Below are positions 11,195 through 22,369 of a stretch of 64,000 nt of DNA, piece by piece. Both the position numbers and the translations under genes were made by a program. The stretch is taken from positions 4,450,082-4,514,081 of the forward strand of contig NW_004955463.1 of NCBI RefSeq assembly GCF_000276665.1. Reading direction: 5' to 3'. Under the pieces are notes generated by a model. That model had not been told where the DNA came from, made no database searches, and saw only the letters and a program-made list of their open reading frames with translations. This DNA is from Chinchilla lanigera (lineage: Eukaryota > Chordata > Mammalia > Rodentia > Chinchillidae). Position 1 is the stretch's first letter, and every line of letters starts with the position of its first letter.

Positions 11195-12119
11195 GAAGAA
11201 AAAAGGTGTGAAAAACAGATCGTTTCTTGGAAACTAGGCTTAATGATAACTGCAGCACTCTCTTTAGCTCCGCTTGATTTCTTGTGTAAGATTGTTGTCC
11301 ATAGGCTGGCTCTGCTAATCTTTCCATCTCTCCCTCAATGCAGAGCACAGTGCTGAAATGCCAGCTGCCTGATTCACCCTGGTGAGCACAAGGAGTGGTT
11401 GCAGGTGGGGAAGGAAATGAGCATGCACAAGCACACACACACTGCTTGGAAAAAGCAGGGATCTGCAGCTCACGGACAATGCAAGACTGAGCAGGTAAAT
11501 CAGCATGGTGATAATGACGTGCTTTTCTTCAGATCTCAGAGTAAGGCACAGACTGCAATCCCAGTGCAAATCAGCAGTATGGGAGGGCTATCTGAATGGC
11601 TTCACCACAGTCCCCTGTAGAGAGAATGCAGAGCATGCATTAATGACCCTGTTTTTCAGAGAAGTAAACAGATTTAAACCCCAGCAAATCAGGGCCATAG
11701 TTGGCACTAGGAAAGAGGACATTTAAATTATACTCTAGAGATAGCTCAGTAGTTCAAATCACTGTTGGATGCAATTTGAGATATTCAGTTCAATATGTAA
11801 AAACCTAGGTTTGCTTATCTTTCAATTTCTTTGTCATATTCCTGTCAAGCCTCTGATTTCACTCCCTCTTCCCTTTTTAAGACAGGACTCAGTTACGCTG
11901 CTTCTGCTAAGAGCTTTTGGCTTTAAGTCCAAATGAACACTGGCTACATTTTTAGGGACACATCACTGTCCCTGAAACTCCTTGGCTAATTTATCCTGGA
12001 CACTACCTATCTTCTCCCCCTACTTTCTTTTTCAGCAATTCAAGGCAAATTAAAAAACAACAACAAAAAAAAAGCAAAAAAACATGACTTTGTTTTTCTG
12101 GTATAGTATCCTAAGGGGC
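11195..12119. other. No recognised feature; A-rich tract at 12051-12082
   Basis: Frames at 11169-11726 overlap on both strands and have no family signal. The A-rich (CAA)n/A9 tract at 12051-12082 could be an orphan SINE tail; no SINE body is visible beside it. Confidence 0.45.
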
Positions 12120-12496
12120 TGTATTAGTCTGTTCCCTATTGCTAATAACACAATACCATCAACTAGGCAAGTTATAAAGACAAGGGATTTATTTTAGCTC
12201 ACAGTTCTGGTTCAAGGTTGAGGGTCCATATCTGGTGGTGGCCTTTTTGCTGACAGAATCTCACTGGCATCATATAACAAGAAACAGGGACAGCCAGTAT
12301 GTGTCCTCTCATCTCATCTTCGCTGCAAAGCTACCAGGATTCAATCATGAAGGCTCCACTCTGACAACCTTATCTAGTCCTTGTCAGCTCCTAGAGGCTC
12401 CACTGTAGTTAGAATATTTCCACCCCCTAATACCTGTCAATGGGGATTAAATGTCAACATGAGTTTGGAAGGGACAAACCTTATTCAAACATAGTA
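12120..12496 (-). mobile_element. MaLR-type solo LTR, degraded
   Basis: On the plus strand it begins 'tgtattagtctgttccctat', includes 'gggatttattttagctcac' (complement of the LTR polyadenylation region), and ends '...gggacaaaccttattcaaac'. Read on the minus strand this is the MLT/MST-like LTR layout, about 377 bp. Diverged from the younger LTR next to it. Confidence 0.7.
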
Positions 12497-12780
12497 TGTG
12501 CAAATGAGAAACAGAAAAAAGGAAGCACAACTCACTTGGCTGGAGTAAATTTAATACACTCATGCAGAAAGAAGACCAGCTAGAGCGGCAAGGGGCTCCT
12601 CTTTAGAGGGTGGGAACGTACCGTATAATATCTTCATGTTCCAAGAGCTAGCAAAACTGTTTACTGCATAAACCAAAGTATGGCAAAGCTCCTTCAGGAG
12701 AAGTATTTAGAAATGCATGAGAAATGGGGTTTTCACTCTTCTGTTTTCCTTTCTCTAGTGGCTCTTCCTTGTTACGTGGA
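12497..12780. other. Spacer between two minus-strand LTRs; nothing recognised
   Basis: No repeat or coding signal seen. Confidence 0.5.
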
Positions 12781-13132
12781 TGTCTTGGTTACTTTTCTCT
12801 TGTTGCTGGGACAAAGTACTTGACCCCCAAAATTAAGGAAGGAAAGGTTTATTTTGCTTACAGTTTGTGGAGGTTTCAGTCCATACTTGGCAGGTTATAA
12901 GGCAGAATGGCACATGGCAGAGGGCTACAGCTCATGGCGGCAGAACACAGCCAAATCAACAAGCACCCACAAGGGCGGAATGGCCTCAAGCAGTCTCTTC
13001 CTCTCCCTTACATATGCAAACTATCCACCCCAGGGTGGGTGTAGCTCTCACACCCATAATCAGTCAAACTCTAAAAGCCTGCCACATGACCACATGAGGC
13101 TTTGGGGGGACACCCAGACACAAACCATAACA
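12781..13132 (-). mobile_element. Complete ERVL-MaLR solo LTR with likely target duplication
   Basis: A 352-bp LTR beginning TGTCTTGG and ending CCATAACA on the plus strand (so TG...CA termini on both strands). The minus strand carries an AATAAA signal (complement of 'tttatttt' near 12849-12856). The five bases either side, gtgga and atgga, match at four positions and look like a 5-bp target duplication. It is the complete version of the truncated LTR at 1-217. The overlapping frame at 12854-13282 is LTR sequence. Confidence 0.85.
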
Positions 13133-13261
13133 ATGGAGCTCTGGAAGAGTGTGAAGGTTGGTAAGACTTTCATAATTGCTTTCCTTTTCCTCATAAACCA
13201 TTTTTCAAGAGTAATTCTCCCTCCAGATACTGACATCATGATACATCATTTGCAGAGGTCA

Positions 13262-13765
13262 CATTTATTGAGGCATAATTAACATACAGGAAATTAACCC
13301 TTAGGGTGTTATAATTCTATTATTTTTGTACAGTATATTCACTCTTTCTAGTTGTTTCATTTTGACAGACTGGTACCATATGACCTTCACACTCAAGGTA
13401 TAAAATATTTCCTTCCCCTAAAAAATTTCCATCATGCCTCTTATGTCATTAGTTCCTTCATGTCATCCCAATCCCCAGTCAATTATTGGCCTGACTTTTG
13501 CCCTAAAGCTTCACCCTTTGCAGAAAGTCATATAAATAGAATCACATGGTGTATAACATTTTGAATCTGTCTTCTTCCACTTACCATAACACTTCTGAGA
13601 TTTTTCCAGGCTGTTCCATGCAAGAGTATGTGTTCTCCTTTACTGTTGAGCAATATTTCTGCATAGGAATGTACTACAACTGCCATAGAAACGTCCACTC
13701 ACAATTTGATGGACATTTAGGTTGCTTCTAGGTTTTGGTGATTTTCAATAAAAATTAATTTTCCA
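13262..13765 (-). mobile_element. Old L1 (L1M-type) 3' region
   Basis: On the plus strand the complement of an L1 3' end is readable: 'tgaggcataattaacatacag', 'agtcatataaatagaatcac', 'cttccacttaccataac', 'ttccaggctgttcc', 'caatttgatggacatttaggttg' and 'ttttcaataaa'. These match in order the antisense L1M consensus. Broken coding frames only. Confidence 0.8.
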
Positions 13766-14480
13766 AGACTTTTGTGAATTAATCCAAATTTTATTTAGCA
13801 ACTTAGAACTTACTCATGGAGCAATTACTGACTGTACTTTTAGTTTCATGTGAAATTAAAGAATTGTCTTTTGCCCTATGAGCCAAAGAGTTTGTCCTGA
13901 AATGTGATCATGACCGGGAAAGGCTGGACACTGCTGTTCATCATGGATGTTCCAACAGGTACCTTTCTTTCTACTCTTGTACTTCCAGGCTTGTGGCTTT
14001 CCACATGGAGAAAAGAGCAGTGCTTCTTGTCTACATGCAAACTGGCAAAGGTATTATCAGTTGAACAGACCTAGAAGACAGCAGCCTCCAGTGCCTGGGA
14101 CCTAATAACCCCTTTTCTAATAAAGCTATGATGTAAATAATCACTTGTGAATGTTAAAACTTTCCCCAAGGGAAATAGTGAATCAAATTTTAATACTTCA
14201 AACCCTGCTTCATTTCAAAAATTACCTGCTGAGTAAGAAAGAAACTACATATAAAGACATCAGAGGGCTACGTTATGTCAGCGCTGACTTATTATATAGT
14301 ATACACACTTTAAAAAGGATGTTGTTTTAGATACTTTGCCTCGGGCATAATGATGTTGCAACAGTTCTACCCTGGATCTTCAACCTGCTGGCTAGAGTTT
14401 GGATTTACCACACCTACACAACTGCATATGCCAATTCCTCTTTTATTTTTAAAATCTCTCTTCCTTTGTTGCTCTCTGTA

Positions 14481-14481
<1 letters not shown>
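13766..14481. other. No recognised feature
   Basis: AT-rich sequence between an L1 and a CA repeat; nothing recognised. Confidence 0.5.

Positions 14482-14513
<32 letters not shown>
14482..14513. repeat. (CA)n microsatellite
   Basis: Sixteen uninterrupted dinucleotide units starting 'gcacaca'. Confidence 0.98.
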
Positions 14514-14515
<2 letters not shown>

Positions 14516-16069
14516 CTTATAGCATCACAGTTTTAAAAATATTAAAAGCAATTTATTCCAACCCTTCCTCATACACACTGAACCTCAGCTGAATATTTTC
14601 TGTCCAGTAACCCACTGGCTACTGATGAAGTTACTTTGATTTTTTTGTATAGTTCTAATTATTTTAACTTTTTTTCTCCTTTTGTTGGTTTGTTTCATAT
14701 AGCAAGTTCAATGCGCTTCCCAATGTCTTCTAAGCTTTAAACAAATTTTTTGTACCTGGGAGTCATTCAGCCTTTTTTGTACACAGTTACACATTTCCCC
14801 TGCCCAAGTCATCTTGGCTTGAGTGATCTGTGTGGCAGAATCACTTCAAAATATTAAATGATTTTGTGTTTGTGTCAACCACAATTCTGCATATCCTTGG
14901 TCTTTCCTCCATGTGATATTCATGCTTCCAGCACAAGAGATGGGGAAAAAGCTGAATGCAGAGGACGGAGTCAGGTTTTGCTCGTGGGAAGATCAGGGAG
15001 AGTAGAGAGAGTACCACATTAGAAACATCTGCCCTGATGGCAATGAGGGACAGCACAGTAGGTCAAATATGTCTCGTGACCAGGACCGGGAAAGACAGTG
15101 GGCCCCTCAGGGATGCAGCTTGGACAGGTAACCTCTGAGGGCTGGATGAATCCCAGACCCCACAATGCCTTAGGCACAATGGTTGAGCAAGAAAGGGGAG
15201 CTAGAATTGAACTGGATTAGGTCTCTTGTGCTTAGTGGGGCCCTGAAACACAATTTTAGTTGAGTTCACAGAAAACTCTGGTAAGATTTCTTGGCCACCA
15301 GAGTGCATAGAATAAGTCCCACATTAGCTCTTATCCATTACTCAGAAGATGATAGAGAAAATGATTGCTTTCTTTAAATAAATTTCTATCCCTGAAAGGG
15401 CCTGGATGTCTGGATATAGGGTAGGAAGTCATGGTCCCCAGTATGCACCCTGCACTCACATGCAGGTACTGTTGCATTAGTTTCTTGTTTCTGTTCCATC
15501 CTGTTACCTATATTCCTTCAAAAGAGATTTACTAAGTGATTGCTGTAGAATAAACACAGTGCTAATTATTGAAAAATCAAATCCAAAAGAACCCTTGTTG
15601 CCACGAGGAGAGGCAGGAGACACAAATATGTGAGCAAAAGCAACTGAATGACATTAATTTGGTTTTAAAAATGTAAAAAGATCTCTTTTCTTTTGCAGAC
15701 CTGCTTAAAGGCAGTTACAGAGTTTTTATCTTTAAAAATAGAGAGAAAAAGGATCAGAGGAGAAAGAAGGAGCAATAAGGAAGGGGTGGATATGACCTAA
15801 GTATGTTACATGCGTATGTGAAAATGATGTATTATTCTGTATAATTAACATGCACTCATAAAACAGTGGTCTTTATATGACCACCTCACCCTGAGGGAGC
15901 CAGCCAGGTTGTAGAGCTTCCAGGGAACTGATCTTGATAATGCTTGGCACTGCTCTATAAAGTTTTAATCATTCATAGTCCACCAGCAGGTAAAGTAGTG
16001 CTGACTTTATTGATGGTGAATGTGGATTTTGTGGACAAGATAAATGCAAGTGAAAGATAGCATTATGCG
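14514..16069. other. No gene or repeat recognised
   Basis: About 1.5 kb of single-copy-looking sequence. Small opposing frames around 14841-15138 have no recognisable product. A purine-rich patch lies at 15730-15790. Confidence 0.5.
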
Positions 16070-16262
16070 TTATCATGTTGGGAACCAATTACTTTATTCC
16101 TCACAACTCAATATTAACCTATATTATTGATAAGGAAATCAAGACTTAAAAATTTAAATGACATGCCCTGTTTCAAAACGACTAATTAGGAGCATAGCAA
16201 ACATTAAAATTGAGATCTGACCTAAAATAATCCTTTACCTACTATATATTATTGCACCCTTA
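16070..16262 (+). repeat. MIR SINE fragment
   Basis: 'attactttattcctcacaactc', 'ctatattattgataaggaaatc', 'aagacttaaaaatttaaatgac' and 'atgccctgtttc' follow the MIR order (lower-count block, 'attttacagatgaggaaac', 'ttaagtaacttgcccaagg'). High divergence. Confidence 0.6.
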
Positions 16263-17602
16263 AAAATGCAGTATAGACATTTAAAAACCCAAAGTTAGAA
16301 ATATTTTCTTACGCTTCTAAAGTTTTGTTTAAGCTCAGCCATGACTATATCCTCTATGGCCATTTTCACTGCCAAGGCAGAGCTGTGACAGAAACAGGAT
16401 GACCTGAAAAGCTGAAAATATTTACTCTCTGGCCCTTTCTAGAAATTTTTGCTGACCTTGGACATGCCTGGAGAAAATATGACAATAATGCTTCACAAGT
16501 GATTTAACTTGGTAATTTTTTTTCCAATCAGAACCACATTCTTACTTATTTACCTTGAATTTGGTCTCCTTTTATTATATTTAAGGAATTTTAGGGATAT
16601 CAGACAGTCTTGTTAGGTCTGTGTGACCTATTTATCATGTTTGAGCAGAAATTAGTTGTTCTCATGTCTTCTTGAATAGGGTCCTTCTGAATCTATGACA
16701 AGTGGTAATATGAAGAGCAAACTTCTTGAGAACATTTATGATTAGACTGGGAATTAGTAGTGTGCCTAATCACCTTTGAGAGAAGGACAGAAATAATTAC
16801 TTTAAAACTTGGAACATTATCCGAGTTTTGGAGTGACAAGGTAGGCAATTCTTCTGGGATTATCTCATTTGAATTAGTGCCAGTCATGGAAAGCCAAGAA
16901 GGTTCCTTTGAAAGGCAAAGAGGAACATGCCTAGAGTGGCTGGTGCATTCATTTACAAAATCATGTATATGCAGTATGTATGTCTATGTGCACACACACA
17001 CCCACAAACACACACACATACACGTTATTTCAGGCACAGCAACCAACCATTTTCCCCACTGATATTTATTTTGGTCTGATTTTTCTATTGCTTTCAGGTG
17101 ACAAGGTAATCTTTCCTTCCCCCATTCTTTTTCCTCTTCCCACCTGAGTCTGATTACATTTGCCTTGGCTGTCTCCCTCCTGTGCTAAAACCCATGCTGG
17201 TGACTTCAGAGCAGGTTGCATCAACTTTACAGGTCATTTTCTTCTCCAGCAACGTCCCATCAGTCTTCGTTATCACCATTCTCACTTCTCTTCAAAGAGT
17301 TTGTCTGGACAATTGCTCAAGCAGTGATGAGGACAGTCCCACGTCCCTAGAGTGTTGACTCCATTGGGCTATGACTCCACTGGGAGAATCCAGAGGCTGC
17401 CCACTCACCTTGTGGGTGGTATACTTCATGGTGTAATGGGAAGGCAGGAGCATTTAAATTGTCCTGGAGCAAAGGTGTTTCCTGGAAGAGGTAATGTGAT
17501 TGGAATCTGAAAGAATGAGTAGAGGTGATTCTCAAGAACATGCAGGAGAGCCAGAAAGGGAAGGGAAGAGACCAGACAGGAGGGTAACACTGTCTTGGGC
17601 AG
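16263..17602. other. No gene recognised; imperfect CA tract at 16989-17025
   Basis: The CA-rich tract is interrupted by 'ccacaaa' and 'tac'. The overlapping frames at 16693-17062 and 17347-17541 show no family signal. Confidence 0.5.
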
Positions 17603-17942
17603 TGTAATAGTTTGTATCTAAAATTCCCCTTAGAGACTCACATACTCAGAGGTGGGGCTTTTGGAAGGTGATGGATCATGGGTCTTATAGCTGCTTGCTG
17701 TCAGGAGGTGGGAACTTGTTGAAAGAGATGGGTCACTGGGGCTGTGGGCTGCAAGGATTTATCCTGTCCTCCTTTGATCTCTCTCTTCCCACTGCCATAC
17801 CTGAGTAATTCTCCTTTACCATACTTCCCTGCTTTGGAGCCAGGCAACTAGGAACTGAAATTTCTGCAAACTGTGAGCCACAATAAGCCTTTCCTTTTTT
17901 AAATTGGGTATTGTGTCCCAGAGGAGAGAAAGTAACTGAGAC
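17603..17942 (+). mobile_element. ERVL-MaLR solo LTR
   Basis: Begins TGTAATAGTTTGTATC and contains 'cagaggtggggctttt', 'aggtgatggatcatggg', 'ctctctcttcccactgcc', 'aaactgtgagccacaataa' and 'cctttccttttttaa', ending 'agtaactgagaca'. About 340 bp with TG...CA ends. The minus-strand frame 17733-17960 lies inside it. Confidence 0.85.
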
Positions 17943-19136
17943 AGGCAACCATTTGGCCACTGATTCTCTGAAATGGAATTCTCACCTCGCCCCACTGCCC
18001 ACTTCCATTCTGCAGTTGGTGGTGGGAAATGAAGTCCAGTTCTGCATTAGAGGAAGTATTTCTGATGGTCTACTGATCTTTGTTAAGCCCTAATTAATAT
18101 TTCTGTTTCTCCTGCTAACACTGTCTTTCTCACTCAGTAAAAAGCAAATCTTCAGCATTTACCCCCACAAGCAGGGTAGGATTAGCTCACCTAAGCTTGT
18201 GCCAGTTAAAATTCCCCCACAGACCTGCTGTTCTTGATGTGAACTGAAGTAGAAACAGGACCTGCCTGGCGGGCTGCTTAGACAAAGAGTTGCCTTCGGG
18301 ACTTTCCTTATTTAGTGAAACTATTGTTGACAAACCAAAACTGCACTCAGGCTCCTACCCACACTTTATTCAAGCCAGATAGTATACTAAAAGCTTTGTG
18401 TAAGCAACAGTCTCATTCCTTTCAGTAACTGTTGGCTCTCACACAAGAGAATTCAAGCATCACCCTAAAGGTTTCATAAGCATCCTTGGGTAAGACTCAG
18501 CACTAGCAAACTGCAAGACACAACTTAAATACACAATAAAGTAAGTAGAGTAGGACAATCAGAGTTTACATGTGAGTAATATTTCTTCTCTAATGTCAAC
18601 AGATTTAAAATATCTCTTTCTTGCATAAGTAGCAAATAAGAATTGTGCTAAAGCACTTCCTGCATAAACAGCTTAGAAAGTACACAGCTAAGCTTAATGG
18701 TTGGAAGACTGAGCCAATGGACTGTCTTGGAGTTTGTGCATCACTGTTAATATTTGTGGTGACTTTTATATACTGTACATACTGTGGTTTTATGCATTGC
18801 TGCAGGCACTGCCTTACACAGAAATGTGACAGGAGCTTTTGATGTTCAGCATATTTTGGAACAAAAGCATGACACGAAGACCCTTCTAACTGCCTTCCAG
18901 TTTGTCTCTTGCAGAGTTACAGTGGGGATGTTTTCTTTTGTCGAGACAGTCTTTGAGATGGGCACTATTAAACTATGGTTTTATAGCTATTTATAGCTTT
19001 GGGTTGATGTTAAAAAATTATACATCCTTAATCACCCACAGTTTAACAACGTTATTTGAGAAGAAAATTCAAAAGAAATAATGAAAAATCATTTCAGTAA
19101 ATTTCTCCACCCTTGGAAATCTGGCTTTCTATTCAG
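17943..19136. other. Sequence upstream of the candidate exon; nothing firm
   Basis: Two overlapping plus-strand frames (18645-18842 and 18784-18996) lie here with no recognisable family. If the exon at 19137 is real, a non-coding first exon might lie in this stretch or further upstream, but I see no convincing promoter or CpG island. Confidence 0.35.
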
Positions 19137-19399
19137 ATATTTGGACAAATAATGCATGCAACAGTTAAATCTGCTCATGTGTCTAAGCTTGATTTTTGTG
19201 TTGAATATGGAAAGGGCTAGGGCACAGAAAGAATTTCACTACTCTTTTAAGGATTATCACAAAAACCTTTTTTATAGCAAGTATTACGAAGAGATATCAG
19301 GGTATGATATGAAAAGCAGGTTAGTTGATTTCATTACATCTGCTGCATTTGAAAATCGACTGAAGGGAACTTGCTTCAGAACAGAAGAGAAAATCTTGT
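19137..19399 (+). CDS. Candidate first coding exon of an unrecognised secreted protein
   Basis: I do not recognise this protein. The exon is bounded by an acceptor ('tggctttctattcag' at 19122-19136) and a consensus donor (gtaagtgag from 19400). An ATG at 19156, 19 bases into the exon and preceded by an in-frame stop, opens 81 codons plus one base, so the following intron would be phase 1. Residues 1-23 look like a signal peptide: a short N-terminus, a hydrophobic core at about 6-16 (LLMCLSLIFVL) and a possible cleavage site after ARA at 21-23. The rest is rich in Tyr, Phe, Lys and Glu, with one Cys at 73 and a split Cys codon at 82. Composition is not low-complexity and no repeat family matches. 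If read through the donor, the frame stops two codons later at 19405. A chance frame or an exon remnant of a dead gene remains possible, and no partner exon is identified. Confidence 0.35.
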
Positions 19400-20000
19400 G
19401 TAAGTGAGAGCCATGTTCTGAATAAGGAGAAGAAGCATAGAGAGGACTGCCCTGCTTTTTGAGCAGCAACCTTCTTTCCTGTGTTTCGTAATGAATGTCC
19501 TTTGCACATCTCTAGCCGAACACTTATCACAATGAGATTTGATTATCTGCCCTTTAATCTGCTTCTCCTACTACACTGTGAGCACCTCTATGTTGTTTAA
19601 ATTAGTTTCCCTAAATCCTGGCCACAGTAGGTGCTCCACAAGCATTTTGGAAGGAAGAGAAGGAAGGAAGGGAAAAGCTCCCTTTAATATCTATGAAGGT
19701 ACATGTGTTAATCAAAATAGAACATGTATTTAGTTTGATAAGACACTTTATTCATAACCAAATTTACTTAGGATTAAACATGTTATAATTTAACAGGTAT
19801 GATAAACCTCACACAATGAAAAATAAGTGCAATATATTCTAAAGGGCTTTTAAATATTAAATGTAAACTAAACTGATGAAAAATTTTACCCTCAAGAGCT
19901 ACCAGGGATATTAACTAAGCAGAGTAAAAGGTAGAAAGGGAAATTACTGAAATAACCTTGAGTGAGTTATTTGAATAACTATACAGTCACTATAGACTTC
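19400..20000. other. No recognised feature
   Basis: Would be intron if the preceding exon is real. AT-rich from 19730. No repeat recognised. Confidence 0.45.
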
Positions 20001-20125
20001 TAAAGGATTTTGAAAGTGAACAAGGAAATATTGTTAAAATAAAGCACCTTTACCTATTGTCTTTAGATATTAGGGAAACAAAAAATTTTAGTAAGTCATA
20101 CTGATAACTGATTGATTTAATTCTT
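20001..20125 (+). repeat. 125-bp local direct duplication, copy A
   Basis: Aligns without gaps to 21660-21784: the first 65 bases differ at 5 positions and the next 60 at 15, so about 84% identity overall by hand count. No named repeat family is recognised in it. The copies are 1659 bp apart and flank a block of old L1 sequence. Confidence 0.85.
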
Positions 20126-20439
20126 GGTAATTGGAGTGCTTTAAAAAAACTGAATAATGCAAATATGCTGGTTAATCATTAGAAGACTCCAAATCTTTTT
20201 TCTTTCACTGCTTAACAACAAAAAGATTGTAAATCCTTGAAGTTCCCTTGGAATTATCTTAGGTAAAGTCCAAAGTTTATGATAGTGTTTCATAAACCAT
20301 AAACTTTGTCACCCAACTACTCTTAACCAGAGAGAAGTGTCAACACACCTGATGTTTGGAGGTAGGCCCTCCGCTCCTGCCCCATGCTTTTGCTTTAAAG
20401 ATGCATATATTCTTGGAAGTTTACCCCCAAATATCCAGA
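20126..20439. other. No recognised feature
   Basis: AT-rich spacer between duplication copy A and the L1 block. Confidence 0.5.
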
Positions 20440-21613
20440 GATTTTAAAAATAAAACATTTTATTTTAAAACTTCAAATTTATAGAAAAATTGTAACAATA
20501 GTATAGAGCTGCCACATACCCCAATGCTGTTTCCTCTATTATTAGCATCTTATGTTAATATGGTATGTTTGTTGCAATAATTGATCGATATGAATGTGTG
20601 ATTATTAGCTAAGGTTCTTAATCTATGCAGATTTCCTTAGTTTTTACGTACTTAGCTATCAAGTTTTGTTGAGCTGTTCCTAGGTTGTAACAGTTACTTT
20701 CTTTATTTTGTGATGACTTTGACAGTTTTGAGGACAAGCGACCAGATATTTTGTAGAATGTCCCTCAGGATTAGTTTTCCATGTTTCTCAGAATTAGAGA
20801 GCTTGTGGGTGTTTGGAAGGGAGACCACAGGTAAAGTGTCAGCTAAAGCCCACGACACCGAGATCGTCCCCATGACCTGTCATGGTTGGGGTTGAGCCTG
20901 GCCTGCTAGCTGAGGTAGAGTTTGACATCTTGCTCACCTGGGCATTTACTTCCCTCCATTCTTCCTGTACTGGACTCTGAAAGGAAATCACACAGCACAA
21001 CTCAAACTCAAGAAGCAGGGAATTATACTCACCTCCTTGAGGGAGGAGTACATAATATATTTGGAATGTTTCTGCACAGATTTGTTTCTTTTCTGTCTTT
21101 CTTTAATTATTTATTCTCTCAATTGGTTATTTATACTAGCATAGGCTTATGAATACTTATTTTATACTTCAAATTGCAATCCAATTGTACTTTATTTACT
21201 TTTGTTTCTTAAGTCTTTATTTACTTTGTTCTAATTTTGGCTATTAAACCTTTCAGTTAGCATCCGTGCTTGTGGGGTTTGGTAGGTTTTCTTTCTTTCT
21301 TTTTTTTTTGGAATTCAGCAATATGGTAGTGTATACTGTTGTCTTCAAATTAGTTGTTCAGATTACCAGAAATAAGCATGCAAAGTTGGTCCAAAAAATT
21401 AAAAAGAAGAAAAAAGTTTAAGCATTGACTGTTCCTTTCAATGGACCAGTAGAAATCAGCCGTACAATTATTCTGGCACTACAAGGTGCTACAGTTTCAT
21501 CTTCTGTACTTTTGATTCCATGTCCAGATTTAGCATTTTTTCTATAGAGTTCTGCTTCCTCTTCAGAGAATGGTATTAGAAACCAAGACCAGAGTGCTCA
21601 TTATACATGGTAT
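20440..21613. mobile_element. Old L1-type LINE fragment (L1M)
   Basis: Tracks a common mammalian L1M segment: 'gaaaaattgtaacaatagta', 'cagatttccttagttttta', 'gatgactttgacagttttgagg', 'ttttgtagaatgtccctca', 'cacctccttgagggaggagt', 'gaatacttattttatactt' and 'agagaatggtattagaaacc', in consensus order. I cannot settle its orientation by eye. The poly-T stretch near 21300 may be an unrelated insertion or slippage. Confidence 0.65.
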
Positions 21614-21642
21614 CCTTCATTCCTTTGAATAAGGAATGAAGG
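21614..21642. repeat. 12-bp perfect inverted repeat at the L1/duplication junction
   Basis: Arms CCTTCATTCCTT (21614-21625) and AAGGAATGAAGG (21631-21642) with a 5-base loop. It sits 17 bases before duplication copy B. Confidence 0.9.
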
Positions 21643-21659
21643 CCCTACTACAAAACTTA

Positions 21660-21784
21660 TAAAGGATTTTAAAAGTTAACAAGGAAATATTGCTAATATA
21701 AAGCACCTTTACTTATTGTCTTTATGTGAGATGGAAACAAAACATTTTATTAAATCTGTCTGATAAGTGGTTGATTTAACTCTT
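21660..21784 (+). repeat. 125-bp local direct duplication, copy B
   Basis: Partner of 20001-20125, same orientation, no gaps. The left end of the shared block is sharp (homology starts at 'taaaggatttt'). Confidence 0.85.
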
Positions 21785-21799
21785 TATGAATAGAATTTA

Positions 21800-21888
21800 T
21801 TTATTACAGCCCCTCTTTGGGGTGATTGAGTACTGGGGATCAAAGCCGGAAGCCAGGGATGTTATACCTGAGTTACATACCCTGACAG
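21800..21888 (-). mobile_element. Degraded ID-type tRNA-derived SINE
   Basis: On the minus strand: 'agggtatgtaactcagg' (A-box region), then 'ctttgatccccagtact' (B-box end of the ID core). The middle is scrambled. Short and diverged. Confidence 0.5.
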
Positions 21889-22369
21889 AGAAAGAAACAT
21901 ATCTCCCTATAAATATTCCTATGTGGAACTAAAGTACATGCAGACATACTTTAATCTATATCAAGCAAAGAATAAATTTACACAGTTTTCAATTTAAATC
22001 CATTAACACATGAGTCCTTATAGCCTTCACCCTTTATCTGCAAACTCTCATTCCAACAGTGAGAAGCTGACCTCCATTGCCATCCATTTACATTACTGTG
22101 TATTTCCATTACACATGGACAGTAGTATCTGAAATGTTATTCTATACCCCCAAGGGAAATTGCCTTATCAACTAGAGCACAGTGCTCATGTGCAGATTCT
22201 TTTGCCTTTAGTCTTACAGGCCCCACTCATTTCCACAATCACTAAGGACAGTACTTCTCACAGCTTCAGTGAGGTTATTTCATCCAGTAGAGGTAGACTG
22301 AAATACAATTAGATTGTTTTGTTATTTTCTGTGTTTAATCCTTTGTGCCTAACTTATCTCACTAATATA
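21889..22369. mobile_element. Probable further old L1 sequence
   Basis: Segments such as 'ttaacacatgagtccttatag', 'ccatccatttacattactg', 'cagtgaggttatttcatcc' and 'caattagattgttttg' resemble L1M text that continues the block at 20440-21613. Diverged and not certain. Confidence 0.45.

Noticed and set aside
12854..13282. 142-codon plus-strand open frame
   Set aside because: It is the antisense of a MaLR LTR running into an L1 fragment.
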